64,000 nucleotides of DNA from Tetracentron sinense (lineage: Eukaryota; Streptophyta; Magnoliopsida; Trochodendrales; Trochodendraceae), in contig JABCRI010001356.1 of assembly GCA_015143295.1 (NCBI GenBank), forward strand, positions 62,001-126,000. The letters run 5' to 3'. Every line of letters begins with the position of its first letter. The stretch's first letter is position 1. Under the pieces are notes generated by a model. That model ran no database searches, was not told where the DNA came from, and worked only from the letters and a program-made list of their open reading frames with translations. Shown piece after piece: positions 1 through 12,754 of the stretch. A program made the translations under genes and the position numbers.

Positions 1-3000
1 TTTCCATGAGTGCAGCAAGAGCAAATGCTGTTTCTTTCTCTGAGGGAGTTGCAACTCTAGACGTAATAGCAGTGAAGTTGACAAACTGCACAGGGAAACA
101 AATGCTGTTAATCTAGTGCCCACAAAATTAAAACATAGTGAATTTGTGCTGCAATTTTGATCTCATCTTTTGTAATATGACTAGGGGTACTGATGTGATA
201 CCTGAAAATTATCAAATTCGCGTGCAGGGAGCTTATCATCAAATTTCCTCATGTCTTCCCAGGGTCCATCACCAACGCCAATAAGAATAATCGAGAGTGG
301 ATGCAAACTGGTTTTAACAAAAAAAATAAAAATTGCTATTAGTTTAGAGTCCTTCCACGACTGCAGAATAATTTGAATTTTGCAAACTCAGCTAGCTCTT
401 ACATGGTAAACAATTAAAAGAATAACAATATTATTACTAGATTTTTTCTCCTCTGATGGAAACACATTTATATATTGGTGTATCCAGCCTCTGATACTGA
501 TACAACAAGTATCCGAAGTGTTTGAGTTTTTGTTACTAACAAATGAAGAAATATAATGCTTCCCCAAACTCTGCCCCTAAAGTACTTCATTACTTTATGC
601 AGATTGAAAATCTAACATCCCTACAGATAATTTAGGTAATTTTAGTGGTTTATGATTATATATTTAAAGTATGGTTCAATAACTCGAATTGACTCGAAAG
701 TTAGACGGGTTGAGTAACTCGAAAAATTCTAAGAAAAAACTCGACTCAGGCCAACTCGAATATATACAAGTTAGGTAATTACCAACTTATTGGCATTTTA
801 TCCAAGATCAAACCACAAATAATTTGAAAAACCTGAGTTCAAAGAACCCAAAGTAGATTGGTTTTGTAGCCTCAAACAACTTAAAAACTAGGTTTAATAG
901 AATCCATAGTAGGTTAGTTTTGAACCCCAAAAAAATCAGATGCAAAAACAGTGTGATGTTCAAGTTTAGGTTTTAAAAAAAATGAAAATGACAAAAATAT
1001 CATTTTGTGACTTGATTGCGTCTGGCTTGTCAAAAAACTCGATTCGACTCTATCGAGTTCCCGAGTAACTGACTGAATAGTGTCTTTTTCAAGTTTTGAG
1101 GTGACTCGACTCAAAACTAAATCGAGTTGAGCCGACTCGGCTGAGTTTCGAGTTCACTTGCTGAGTTTTTCGAATTATGGTTTAAAGAGAAGATTTCTAA
1201 TAGTCGAAGAAAAAAAGTCCAAAAAATCTCAAAATTCTAGTTATTTACAAGGCCATACCTTGCATTGACTATTGAGTTGATTGTGTACTCTTCTTGTGGA
1301 CTGAGATCTCCATCTTTTGTATCAATGCTTCTTGTGACCTTCAGAATAAAAACACCACAATGGTGATTAATGGTATGGATGGAAGAAGGAAAAGAGAAAA
1401 GCAATGGGTCAGCCATTACTTGTCCATCTGCGATGATAACCAAAACATGATACTGTCCACCAGTTCTCTCCACAATGTCTATTGCAGCCTCAACTATCGG
1501 TCCATAAGAAGTTGGCCCTTAACACAATCACATATATATAAATGAGAAGATTTTGTAATGACAAATCTTCATATCAACAAGATATAAAGCACAATAGGGT
1601 GATTTTAAAAGGCATTAGATCCGGTGAAATACAAACTTTCCATGAACTTAATTATATAAGCATCTAGTTGATGAAATAAAACCAAATAACTACAATGGAA
1701 AAGGCAAAGGATTAAGTAGCCAACCTGCTAGTTTCAAGTTCGGAACAATCTGTCTATAGCAGGTCAAAACTTCGTCAAAGCCATGGCAAGGTGAATTATC
1801 TATGTGAAAGCTAAATACCTCTTTATCATGGGTGGTGGCTGGTAAAATAAAAAACAATCGAATTACTAGTAGACAACAAGCATTTTGAAAAAGAGAATTG
1901 TTATCTAATAAAAGAAAAGAGAGAGAAAGAATTGAAATATAAAAACTCAAAATCTTCCAACTAATAGAGGATCACAACTAACCATCACCAAAGCCGAAGG
2001 AAGGAATCAAGTTGTCTTCATCGAAGGGAGCCAAAGTCTTTCCAATGATCGAAATGACTTCCTCATATGGATTAGGTGTATCGCCAATTGCGTGCAGACT
2101 CCGATTATTGAATGAGTGCTTTCCTTTAATAACAAAATAAATGCATTGGATTCCAAGAAATGTAGAATGTCAAGGAGAACATTGTTTAAAGTCCAATTGT
2201 TCCAATAGCACCAGTACTCATAGTTATCAAGTTGGGGTTTAGGAATTATTTGTCTAAGGGAAAATTCCTAAAAAATGGGCAAAAATTGATAAAATTGGGA
2301 AATAAATTGGAAAAATGTCAAGCAAGATATGAAAAAATATATAAAATAAGATTACTAATTATGAAATTTATAAATAAATATATTTCATTTATTAGATATT
2401 TATTCAAAACTTTTTTTAAAGAAATTGTAAATACTTCATGTTTAATTCGTGAAATTTGAATTTTTTTGTTAAAAAAGTGACATTTTTTTTCCCTAAAGTT
2501 GTGAATACTTAGTGAATTAATCATTTCAATGAAAATATTGGGTATTATTCGAGACTTTTAGAAAAATCGGAGGGCTTTGTTACTATACTAGTACTCAATC
2601 TGACGGAAATCCAAGTTGTTGGAACCTTCCATTCAATGGGTTACCAGCTACAAACTATCATATGTCTAAAATCAATCTTTATGCGCATGAATGATAACCA
2701 TCCAATAAAGAGCATTATCTTGGATGATGAAAACAACAATTAATTGAAACAACTGAATCAGGTGTGTGTGTGTGTATATATATATATATTAATCGACATG
2801 TTTAATTTTCAATCGAGGAGATCTTTAAGTTTGAAGTTTAGAATGTCAATGTGCAATACAAGTACTCATAAATAATGGAGGATATGAAAACTGTAATGTG
2901 CCTAAAATTAAAGAGGTTGGTCCCACCACTTTCACAAACCTGTCCATTCGTTGCTTTTAGTAAAATCAATTCCAAGAATAAGGTTTGATGATTCTAAACC

Positions 3001-3024
3001 TGATTCCCTCAAGGCAGTTGAAAC
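1..3024 (-). CDS. RGLG: RGLG-type E3 ubiquitin ligase, copy A, exons 2-8 (partial)
   Basis: Seven exons of a copine-like vWA domain, by homology and splice sites: exon 2 2940-3024, exon 3 1983-2123, exon 4 1725-1838, exon 5 1420-1517, exon 6 1259-1338, exon 7 202-307, exon 8 from 85 past the left edge. Each intron has GT/AG ends, and phases run 0,1,1,1,0,2,0, so the frame stays open from exon 1 to about residue 299. Landmarks are the MIDAS-type [10 protein letters not shown] (Asp83, Ser87), [38 protein letters not shown] and FVNFT. These are family hallmarks of RGLG RING ligases, which attach ubiquitin at the plasma membrane and nucleus in hormone and stress signalling. The RING exons lie beyond the left edge. 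Exon 1 is 21 kb upstream at 24234-24422. Whether the gene is expressed cannot be seen. Confidence 0.9.
670..1170. repeat. CTCGA-rich dispersed repeat in intron 6 of copy A
   Basis: About 500 bp with many copies of CTCGA/TCGAG and GACTCG, with rough inverted similarity between its ends. The same sequence occurs in copy B at about 38940-39228 and 43104-43360, split there by a solo LTR, so it predates the duplication. It is probably an old MITE-like insertion, class unknown. Confidence 0.4.
2762..2789. repeat. (GT)n(TA)n microsatellite
   Basis: A run of GT followed by TA dinucleotides between exons 3 and 2 of copy A. The copy B equivalent (about 51487) is much shorter. Confidence 0.9.
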
Positions 3025-3511
3025 CTACAAAACAAAGGCCTACTCAGAGCTTCAACAATTCTTTCTAAGTATGCAAAAGAGAAGAACAAATTATGATAAA
3101 TTAAGAAAAAGAAAAATGATTACCATAAAGAGAAAAATCTCTTGACAACCAATTGGAGATATGCATACCCACATAACACATACATATCAAAGTCCAATGT
3201 AGAAAAATAGCATAATTGGAGGTGCAAGGTTCCCATTGTTGTTCATAACCATCACAAAAGTTATAATGGCAATCACAACCTTGTCTATTTGGAATTTTCA
3301 ATAGTTTAGATTCATATTATCGACATATCATTTGAAGGCAATTTTGGTAATGTTAATAATTCAACGGCGGACAACTGAAATTTAGCCTAAAATATTGATG
3401 ATACTAATCACATTACAGTAATTCAAAGGTGCGCAACATTTTCCCTCATAAAGCATAGCTTGTCTTATTGTGGTCTTATACAAAATTTCTTTAGTTTACT
3501 TGGAATGTGTT

Positions 3512-5583
3512 TGTAAGCACCCCAATTCTGCACCCCTCTAGTGTCTTTTCATTCTCTTAAAAATCCTCTTTTAAAACCTTCTTCCTGCATGCTTCAATTT
3601 TCAAAAACGGCCCATAGGTGAAAAATGACCAAAATGCCCCTAGGGTGAAAAATGACCAAAATACCCTAGTAAAAATGCTAAAAGTTTTCATTTTTTTCAA
3701 AATGATTTAGAATTTTTTTGATGAATTTTGGCTATTTTCGGGAGCAAATTGGACTTAAAACGGTGAAAAAAGACTAAAATACCCCTGTGGTGTAAAAAGA
3801 CCGAAATGCCCCTAGAAAAGTTTTCAAAAGTTATCATTTGGTCCAAAATAATTTTACAAAATTTGGGTTCAATTTTGACTATTTTCAGGATCAAACGGGT
3901 TTAAAATGAAGAAATGGTTTTGGACGCAACACGTGACGAGTCAAAGTCAAAGAAGAAAAAAAAATAATATATATTTTTGGCCCCTCAAAGGAGGCGCTAC
4001 TTCAAGCAGCGCCCCCAAGTGGGCCTATTTTATGGGTCCTTTTGACTAGTCAACACCCCTATCGGCTGGGCTTTTTTGGAAATTCAACTAGGGGCACTAC
4101 TTTAAACAGCGCCCCCCTAGGTGGCACCATTTTGCCGCCTCACTATTTAGGGTTTTTATCTATTTTTTCATCCCTATAAATACCCCACCCCATCTCATTC
4201 ATTCTCAATCCATTCCCTCTCCTCTCTCTCCCTTTTCTTCAAAATTTCTCGTACCGCTTGGATTCTCGGGAAAGTCGATTGCGAATGGTCAATTCTCGGG
4301 ACTCCTTTTCAGAAATCTTTTCAGATTTCCCAGAAGGTAATTTTTCTCAAAATTGTCTTTTAGTAGTTTAAATTAGTTTAATCACTTTTCAAAGTTTTTT
4401 TTAAATTATTTAACTGCTTAGACTGCTTGGCTTGTCAAACCCCTGCCCAAATCCCAATTCAAATATAGCCTCACCTAGTCGAACATCTGCTCAAATTCCA
4501 GTTCAAAACTAGCCTTGCCTAGTCGAACCTCTGCCCAAATTCCAATTCAAAACTAGCATCGCCTAGTCGAACCTCTGCCCAAATCCCGGTTCAAAACTAA
4601 CCTCGTCTAGTCGAACCTCTGCCCAAAAACCCTAATTAAACCCTGGTTAAATCCTAGTTAATCCTGATTAAACCCCAATTTACCCTAGTTAAACCCTAGT
4701 TAAGCCCAAGTTAATCCTAGTTAAACCCTGATTAAGCCATAGTTAATTCTGGTTAAACCCTACCTAAACCCTAGGTAAACCCTAGCTAAATCCTACCTAA
4801 ACCCTAGATAAACCCTGGTTAAACCCTAGGTAAATCCTAGCTTAACCCTAGTTAAACCCTATCTACCTAGCCAAACCCTTGTCAGAGCCTCGGTTCAAAC
4901 CTTGTTCAAATACCCACCTCCACGGCTCCCTGGCACGAGCTTAAACTACCCCGCGGCTCCCCAGCATGAGCTTAAATTGCCCCATCGCTCCTCAGCACGA
5001 GCTTAAAAGGTCATTTCGCTCCCGGATCAGCAAAATCTATCAAATCAAATCATCCAACCTTTCGCTCCCGAATCAGCAAAAACCATCAAACCTTTCAATC
5101 ACTCACAACCTAGTCTAATCAAATCAACTTAAACCATCAATTCATCCAGAACTACGTACGACTTGATTCCACTAATAGTGAAGACGTAGGCAACCCTGAT
5201 CGGGTTCAGCTCCCCTAGGATAGAATCCCTATTCCGTTCTTATTCGACCTATCTCAATTCATTTATTTATGTCAATATTACATTGCTCAACATATAGATT
5301 AAACTGCAATCTTTTTTATAGTTTCTTTTATTTGATTCAGACTTAGAGAGTAGGTAACCATCTCCGGATGAAAGTTTAGGGGTACCTATCACCTTCCCCT
5401 AACTCAACTAAATTCCGTACCCTGACCTCTGACTTCCAGACTGTGCCTTATCCAACCATTTCAGGAACCTATTTCCCTCTGAATTAGATAGGTGGAGACT
5501 CTCTTTTCAATTGCAATTTATCGCTTATTCCTCCTCAAGATCTATCCTAATCGTGAATGGGGGTTAAAATTCAGGTACTCACA
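3512..5583 (+). repeat. 5' LTR of Tat/Ogre element
   Basis: About 2.07 kb, TGTAAG...ACTCACA. It contains GC-rich hairpin motifs (GGCGCTACTT...AGCGCCCCC, near 3990-4115), a TATA box (TATAAATA at 4175-4182) followed by a CT-rich leader, and a degenerate CCCTAAA-like array at 4627-4880. It is similar to 13556-15729 throughout. Confidence 0.9.
4627..4880 (+). repeat. Telomere-like degenerate array inside 5' LTR
   Basis: About twenty irregular units of the form (T)TAAACCCTAG, close to the plant telomere motif CCCTAAA but spaced 10-13 bp apart and diverged. It is part of the LTR, not a true interstitial telomere. Confidence 0.75.
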
Positions 5584-5584
5584 G

Positions 5585-5604
5585 CTGACGACTCTACTGG
5601 GGAT
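5585..5604 (+). promoter_or_regulatory. Primer-binding-site region of Tat/Ogre element
   Basis: CTGACGACTCTACTGGGGAT immediately follows the 5' LTR. It differs at a few positions from the sequence usual in Ogre elements, which pairs with a tRNA (reported as tRNA-Arg). Confidence 0.7.
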
Positions 5605-7592
5605 CCTGGTTTCGCAGACCAGTATTAAAGCAAAAACCTAAGTCTGAATCAAACATTGGAAACCACATTAGATGCTTTCAAATTCATCTATATGCTGTAA
5701 ATTTTTCTGTCATTATTATTAAAACCTCAGACATTTGTTTGCAAAACTTAGCAACATGCCTAAGGTTCCATTGTTTATTCATTGCTTGATTTTGATTGAT
5801 GCATTCATATTCATTGCATATTAGAATAAAAATCTTTCACTTATCAAGCTGGATCCGGTAAGCTTACAATCGAGGGATGGTTATCCCCGATGCTGGAGCC
5901 CAAAGATCTGTGGAAAGTACTAATTGTAGAACGAGAGATGGTTATCTCCAGTAAACACGACTGGTCTTTCCCGCTTGCACCAATCGTCCATTTTCAGGTA
6001 TGTTCTATACCGGGGAGTCACATATACAATCAAGTGCTCCCCAACCTTATAGTCAAAAACTTACATACACCAGCATAAGCATGTAGATTATAAATCATTG
6101 TTTGGGCATAAATCAAGAGCTACCTGTCAAGAGGGACAACCTTATCCCTATTTTGCTCTTGGTTTAAGCCGCTCCTTCATTTTTGCTTAGATATAGGGAT
6201 TTCCTTATCCCTATACCTAACCTATTCTGGAGCTTGTGTGAGCCCCATTTGATGTTAGATAGGTGTGAACCCTAATCCTTCTTAGCCAACTCAACACATG
6301 TGTGAGGCTAATACCCTAGATCAAACTGGTTAAGGGGCAACCAACCAACCCACATTAAAATATGTTGTATTGACTCCTTTTGTCAGTTTTATCTTAATCC
6401 ATTTGGGCTCTAGTTTCCTACAACTTAGATAAATGAAATAGATTCCTATCTACTCGCCCTAATGGGTTACACGCATTGAATTATCTCACCCTTAAAATAT
6501 GTTAATTCTTTCAATTCTATTCATTCAATTTCATTTCAAATCTCAATTCCTACCAACATCATCCATCTTCTGAGTTTACATCTAAGCTCAGGTTTTTTTT
6601 TTAGTCAAAATTTATTTTGATTGATCCATACCAGCATCATCCATCTTCTGAGTTTACATCTAAACTCAGGTTCTTTTAGTCAAAATTTATTTTGATTAAT
6701 ATCCGATCCATACCATCACCCCTATTCATCATCTGAGTTTCCATCTAACTCGGATTTTTTTAATCGAAACTCATTTTGGTTAATTCACATTCAATCCATT
6801 TCAATTCATTTCATTACTATTCTTTATCTAAGTTTTCATCAAACTTAGGTATTGCCTTTTTAGTCAAATTTTGTTTTGACTAATTCACATTCAATCTATT
6901 GCAATTCATCATCCTCATTCAAATTTATTCTATTTGTTTCTATAAAGATTCAAATTTATTTGTTGAGATCATCATTTTATTCTGAGTTTAACTCAATAAT
7001 TTCTTTCAAAATTCAAATTCAAATTCATTACGCTTAAAAATTCAATTCATCATGTGCATATCTTGATCGCATCATCATGTATTAGGTCTAGTTAAGTCTG
7101 GTCCATCTACATGCAATATCAAATCGGCAACTGGTCCTTCAAATTTGGGTAAGCTCATCAAGCCGCAGGGATTCCCCTGGCTATAAACTAACAATGCTAG
7201 CAATTATTCCCCAGAAAAAAATTCCCTGGATCAGCAGATCATAGATCCCAGGGGCATATCAGAGTCACTTGATTTTGTTACCCTTTTATTGAAAGATCAG
7301 TAAATAGGATCTGGCCTAAGCACAACACTCAGTACCCATATCTTCATCATTGCATAATCTTCATCATTGCATAAACATAATGTTGTTCATTTGCATGAAG
7401 GGTCCATCAAAATGTCTTGCAACACATCTTGTACATGATCATCATCATCCTGTATATTACCATCTCACATTTTACGCATGCTCTCGTCATCTTCTATGTC
7501 ATGCATGTCGTGTATCGTCATTTAGTTTATCATGTCATCACTTACACCCTCATTTCATCTTTTGAGTCTCATGTCTAGCATCAACTCGCTCT
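5605..7592 (+). other. Tat/Ogre leader, no gene seen
   Basis: Internal leader between the primer-binding site and the first ORF. It contains loosely repeated text such as ATCTGAGTTTACATCTAAACTCAGG (in part) around 6555-6870. I see no coding region in it. Confidence 0.6.
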
Positions 7593-7856
7593 ATGTTCTC
7601 AGCTCTTATCCTTTCTCGAGTGACAAATCGAGAGACAATCTCATCAAGGCCGTCTGAAGAAATGGAGCAAAACGAAGCATCAAAAGATAATGAGAAAATC
7701 ACAGAAATCGTTTGTAGGAATGTTCAGGACATCCAGCTCACCATGCGCGGTGTCATCCATTCTCTCAACAGGCTCGCAGCAGCACTTGAGCAAATCCAAA
7801 ATCATCCTCGAACCGCTCAACCAGTCATCCAAAGCCAAGATTTCATTTCACGCTAG
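7593..7856 (+). pseudogene. Short gag-like remnant of Tat/Ogre element
   Basis: An 87-codon ORF with an acidic, helical central part (residues 20-75, SEEMEQNEASKDNEKI onward) placed where the gag N-terminus is expected. Related text continues in other frames to about 8050 with stops. I do not recognise a defined domain, and calling it gag rests on position. Confidence 0.35.
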
Positions 7857-8939
7857 GTCAGGGCACCACCCAGAAAGTTCACCCCATTACCTTGCAAGTG
7901 ATGCCAGTTTTTACCAATCCTCATACAGAGTGGACTGGTCAAACCTCAAGATGCTACACCACCACCAGCCAATCAGTCGTGCAATTTTCATGTGGACCGA
8001 TACTGCGCATTCCATCAAGGGCCCGGACATTACACTAACCAATGATTTAACCTAAAGCATTCAATCTAGGATTTAATCGACTAGGGCGATAGCAAAATCG
8101 GACCTAGTAACATCATTGCGGTTGGATACCCCATCTGCCAAGACAGGCCCATCCATCCTAACCAATGAGCCGCTCCCATACCGTCTAAGCTTCCAAGACA
8201 GAAGAGATGATTGCAGCATCACCAGCAAGCTTGCTACTGCGAGATTGATCAGACCATGTTTCAAACTTCAGCTGTTCAAATTTCATTTTGTTTTTTTGTT
8301 GGCCCCAGTGGTCAAGGAAGTCTGTAAAAATTACTTTTTTTTTAGTAAAGTCTTGTACAGTCCTTTTTTATAAAATGGTACTTTTTTCTAACCATGACTC
8401 AACCTTTTTTACAAAATACCAAAAATGTTCATGATGGTATGACCTATATCTTCTCTGAAGAACTAGTGATCTAGAACCACCCAAAATATTTTCCGTGCTA
8501 ACTAAGTTTGTTGGTCTAATGAGGGATTGCCCGAACATTCACCAAGCCATCCACTTCAATTTCATAGTACCCAAGGGTAGCATATGTCAATGAGCAAGAA
8601 AAAGAAACCTCCAAAAGAGATTCTTGACCCCACTGAGCCAAGCCAAGTAAGAGAAAGCTCAATAATGACCCTAAGCATGCAAAGATTAGCACCTTGCTAA
8701 GCCAAGTGTTGAGGCCGCACGGACACTACCTGCAGTATGCTTGCATGATCTCCTGAAGCACTCAATTCGCTCCACCAATTTCAAGCTTCCAATCGCCAAT
8801 ACAAGTATAGCATTCACTAAGCAGATTGGGGCATCATTAGGATAGACATCTTGCAGTCTAAGACATGGGCAATGCCACCATTTAAAGCTTGATGGTTCAC
8901 GCACTGAAGTAATACTGTACAATATGAGAAGTCAGGCTA

Positions 8940-9262
8940 TCAGACCTCGATAAAGGTAGATACTTGTATGAACAAAGTCAGAAGAAGCCGAGCAGATTCC
9001 AATGCATCTGAAGCAGTTGAGCAGCTATATTAGTCAGGGCCACAAGCCAAAGCTTAAAGAAAATGATCTCATATTCACACAAGAGTCATTAGCTCATTCA
9101 GTACCAGGGGAAAAATATGTCCAGCTTTGAAGGCCCATGCGGTTGGTCAAAGATTCTCTGAATACTCTTCAACTCAGCCGCATGGATGACAAAGACCTCC
9201 CAGAGCCTGTCAGCATAGATCAGATAAGAAGAAAGCACTATGCTCAAGATTTTGTCAGAAAA
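8940..9262 (+). pseudogene. Remnant of Tat/Ogre pol 3' end
   Basis: Broken frames spell a motif like FEGPxxx...RMDDKDLPEPVSIDQIRRKHYA (9109-9240), which resembles the extreme C-terminus of Tat/Ogre integrase (KYEGPYVVKKAF...MDGKDLPNPVNxDxxKKYYA). Frameshifts and stops precede it. Most of gag-pol appears deleted between about 8050 and 8940. Confidence 0.6.
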
Positions 9263-10600
9263 CTGCATCTACTCTTAGTCACTTTGGGAAATGAAAGAAG
9301 GTCATGTTTGGCATACCATTCCTCCTTGTTTGTAACCCATCACATCAATGAAGACTGCTAGTTAGCCCTTTAAGCCTAATACCCTTTCCTACACTACACT
9401 TTTATACCGAGACACCCCATGCAAAAGTTTTTACAAGCATGAACTATGTCATGACTTGATCTAGAAAAGGGTACGTAGGCAGCCTGAAAAACAGGTACGA
9501 TCAAATCAATTAGCTTTCTTGAGCAAACTAAAGTGTCTCAAAAAAAAATCAATCAAAAGCCAAAGGCAAAAAAAAAAGAATAAAAAAAAAAGATCCAAAT
9601 CAAAAGAAAAGACAAAGGTCAAAGCTCTACAAAGATGCTCAAGAAAATTCAATACAAAAAGGATGTCCCAAGACATCGATCCCTAGCCTACGTTTCGTCC
9701 TATCTTAAGTCCTCCTAGATCCCTTAGAGATTAAGAGTACTGGCAGATTAACAGACAAGTATCCAACAACACTATCAAATCCACCAGGCAATGACAGGAG
9801 ATGACAGTTCAACTCAAAAATCGCAAGCCCAGTGAAAACTGGAAATGGTACTGAGGCGCAAAAATTATGCTACCCCAGACCTAATACTGTTATTAGGGGC
9901 AAAAAATGGAACAAGTAAATCAACTTTGCAGGCACGAGTGAAAACCAAACATGGCCTCATTGCGCAAAAATTATGTGATCCCCAAACTTGGTCATTCTAA
10001 GGGTAAAAAAGGGAAAAGTTGAACTCTGGTAACAGGAACTTGACAGTGGCTATCCTAGATCCCCGACAACATATCTACAAGCACCTCAGACTGAAGAACT
10101 CAATGTCGTTTACAATCCGAAGCCCTTGGCTCCAAGTAAGACCATATTCAGCATGCAATAAAGTCATAATCGAGTAACTATCTTCCTTGGCTGAGCACAG
10201 AAAATCAACATTGCTCGTTGCTATATCCTGCCCTATGGGGGCAAAGCATTCAATCTCCAGTAAGGGCAAATCCCCTCACAAACCAACAAGCAAAGTAAGC
10301 ACTTATTTTGAAAAACTCAAAGCTATTTGTTTTCAAAACAGTTTTATTTTGATTTGTAATCAGTGTCCAATGTGTCTTATGACGTGGTCGAAATCAATCT
10401 CACTATAGCAAGCTCTCTAACAAAGGCAGGCAAAGCCCAAGATCTCAAGTCATCAAGAAGAGAGAGCGAGACTGGATTACAGAGCGAGTCATATTCATCG
10501 CATGTCATACACATATGTCAACTACATCATACATTGTACATGTTTCATAAATCACACACCAACACATGCACATTCTCACCCATTTTCATTATCTCTGTAA
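9263..10600 (+). other. Tat/Ogre 3' untranslated region, proximal part
   Basis: Non-coding. It contains GTACGTAGGCAGCCTG (9472), also typical of Ogre elements, an A-rich stretch (9540-9660), and two related segments with GCGCAAAAATTATG (9856, 9962). I see no gene. Confidence 0.5.
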
Positions 10601-10930
10601 GTCACCTCATTCGGTGTACCCCAGATACATCATGTTTGATGCGTCACTCTTTGTTAGTCACCCTCATTCGGTGCACCCCAAATACATCATGTTTGATGTG
10701 TCGCTCTTTGTTAGCCACCCTCATTCGGTGCACCCCAGATACATCATGTTTGATGCATCATTCTTTATTAGCCACCCTCATTCGGTGCACCCCAGATACA
10801 TCATGTTTGATGCATCACTCTTTATTAGTCACCTCATTCAGTGCACCTCCTGTTGCATCGCATCTGATGCATCGCTCTGTGTTAGCCACCTCATTTGGTG
10901 CAGCCCTTGATATGTTTTATTTGACACATT
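10601..10930 (+). repeat. 57 bp tandem array, about 5.8 units
   Basis: Units begin GYCACCYCATTCGGTGCACC and contain ATACATCATGTTTGATG; starts at about 10601, 10657, 10714, 10771, 10828 and 10883. The period is a multiple of three, so long overlapping ORFs arise by chance. It lies in the Tat/Ogre 3' region. Confidence 0.9.
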
Positions 10931-11430
10931 CACTGTGCACATACATTCACAATGTTATCTACACTACATGCTTTCACATAGTTTATCACACTACGCACAC
11001 ACATTCACCATGTTAGCTCACTAGTTATGCACATTATGTAAGTCACACTCTACACATACATCTACATAGATTTGTTGCATTATGCTTACTTCCACTTAGC
11101 TGCACACTGCTAGCCACCACATGTGTTTGCACTACACACACACATTTGTCGCTCACTGTGCATGTGCATTCACAATATTAATAACACTTTGCACACACAT
11201 TCATATAGTTAGCCGTACAACATTCACAATGTTAGTTGCTCTCTGTATGCACATTCCACATGGTCAACCATGCTGCACACACATAATCACGATATTAGTT
11301 GTACTATTCAAACACATCTGTACCACAGACACTCAAAAATAAGTCGCACTCTATGCAAACACATCCACACATTGCACTATGTACTCATATCACACGTAGC
11401 AAACTACACACACGTCCACTTGCCAAATGA
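10931..11430 (+). repeat. Degenerate CACACATTCACAATGTTAG-type repeats
   Basis: Loose repeats of motifs such as CACACATTCACAATGTTAG at irregular spacing. They look like a decayed tandem array between two better-kept ones. Confidence 0.5.
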
Positions 11431-11479
11431 AATAAGTGAAGCTTGATTCTCAAAAGGGTCTCTGAGCATCCCATAAAGC

Positions 11480-12015
11480 ATTCACCACGCTCCATGGGCA
11501 TCTCGACTTTCCGTAAGCATTTCCCACGCTCCGTGCGTATCTCGGCTTTCCATAAGCAATTCCCGATGCTCCGTGCGCATCTCGATTTTTCGTAAGCATT
11601 TTCGCGGGCTCCGTGCGCATCTCAACTTTTGCAAACATTTCTCCGCGCTCCGTGCGCATCTTAGCTTTCGCAAGCATTTTCCCGCACTCCATGCACATCT
11701 CAGCTTTCCGTAAGCATTCCCCGCGCCTTGTGCGCATCTCAGCTTTCCGTAAGCATTCCCCGCATTACGTGCGCATCTCAGCTTTCTCAAGCATTTTCCC
11801 GCGCTTTGTGCGAATCTCAGCTTTCCGTAAGCATTCTCCGTACCCCGTGCGCATCTCAGCTTTCCGTAAGCATTCCCCGTGCTCCGTACGCATCTCAGCT
11901 ATCACAAGCATTTTTCCACGCTCTGTGCGCATCTCAGCTTTCAGTAAGCATTCTCCACACCCCGTGCGCATCTCAGCTTTCCGTAAGCAATTCCCGGCAC
12001 TCCATGCGCATCGCT
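11480..12015 (+). repeat. 39 bp tandem array I, about 13 units
   Basis: The unit resembles CGCATCTCAGCTTTCCGTAA GCATTCCCCGCGCTCCGTG (39 bp, 13 codons). It is GC-rich against an AT-rich background. Open frames on both strands come from the period. Confidence 0.9.
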
Positions 12016-12124
12016 GCATTCCATGTGTACACCTCTGGTACCTCAAGTGCACCATTCTGGCATTCCTGTGCATTGCACAACACCTGCAAACTAAAATTCA
12101 TGCACTTCTCGCTTAATCTTGTCG

Positions 12125-12690
12125 GTTGACATCTTCCTGCTTGTCATCCACCCGTTCAATCCGATTGACATCGCCCTGCTTGTCATCCACTATTTCAATT
12201 TGGTTGACATCGCCCTGCTTGTCATCCACCCTTTCAATTCGGTTGGCATCACCCCACTTGTCATCCACCCTTTCAATCCGATTGACATCGCCCCGCTTGT
12301 CATCCACCCTTTCAATCCGGTTGACATCGCCCCGCTTGTCATCCACCCCTTCAATCCGGTTGAATCGCCCCTGCTTGTCATCCACCCCTTCAATCCGGTT
12401 AACATCGCCCCTCTTATCATCCACCCTTTCAATTCGATTGACATCGCCCCGCTTGTCATCCACCATTTCAATCCGGTTGACATCGCCCCGCTTGTCATCC
12501 ACCTTTTCAATCCGGTTGACATCGCCCTACTTGTCATCCATCCCTTCAATCCGGTTGGCATCGCCCCACTTATCATCCACTCTTTCAATCTAATTGACAT
12601 CGCCGAGCTTATTGTCCACCCTTTCAATCCGGTTGACATCGCCCCGCTTGTCATCCACTCTTTCAATCTAGTTGACATCGTAATATGTTT
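12125..12690 (+). repeat. 39 bp tandem array II, about 14 units
   Basis: The unit resembles ATCGCCCCGCTTGTCATCCA CCCTTTCAATCCGGTTGAC. It has the same period as the neighbouring array but an unrelated sequence. A 200-codon ORF through it is an artefact of the period. Confidence 0.9.
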
Positions 12691-12754
12691 TCATCCATCC
12701 TCCCATCACCCTTCTGGTTGACATCGGAATGGTTGTCACCCATCATTTCTATCT

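Noticed and set aside
1294-1545. Plus-strand ORF over exons 5-6 of copy A
   Set aside because: It is antisense to well-supported vWA exons.
3101-3301. A first RGLG exon close to exon 2
   Set aside because: The region is similar in both copies, but the reading frames do not match the family N-terminus, and exon 1 was found at 24234-24422.
4627-4880. True interstitial telomere repeats
   Set aside because: Units are diverged, spaced 10-13 bp, and present in both LTRs of the same element, so they belong to the transposon.
12125-12690. Regular ~39 bp repeats that could suggest a CRISPR array
   Set aside because: The units are contiguous with no unique spacers, have drifted, and lie inside a plant LTR element.
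10363-12721. Long ORFs on both strands (up to 217 codons) in the Tat/Ogre 3' region
   Set aside because: They follow tandem repeats with periods divisible by three. The proteins are simple repeats and several frames are open at once.
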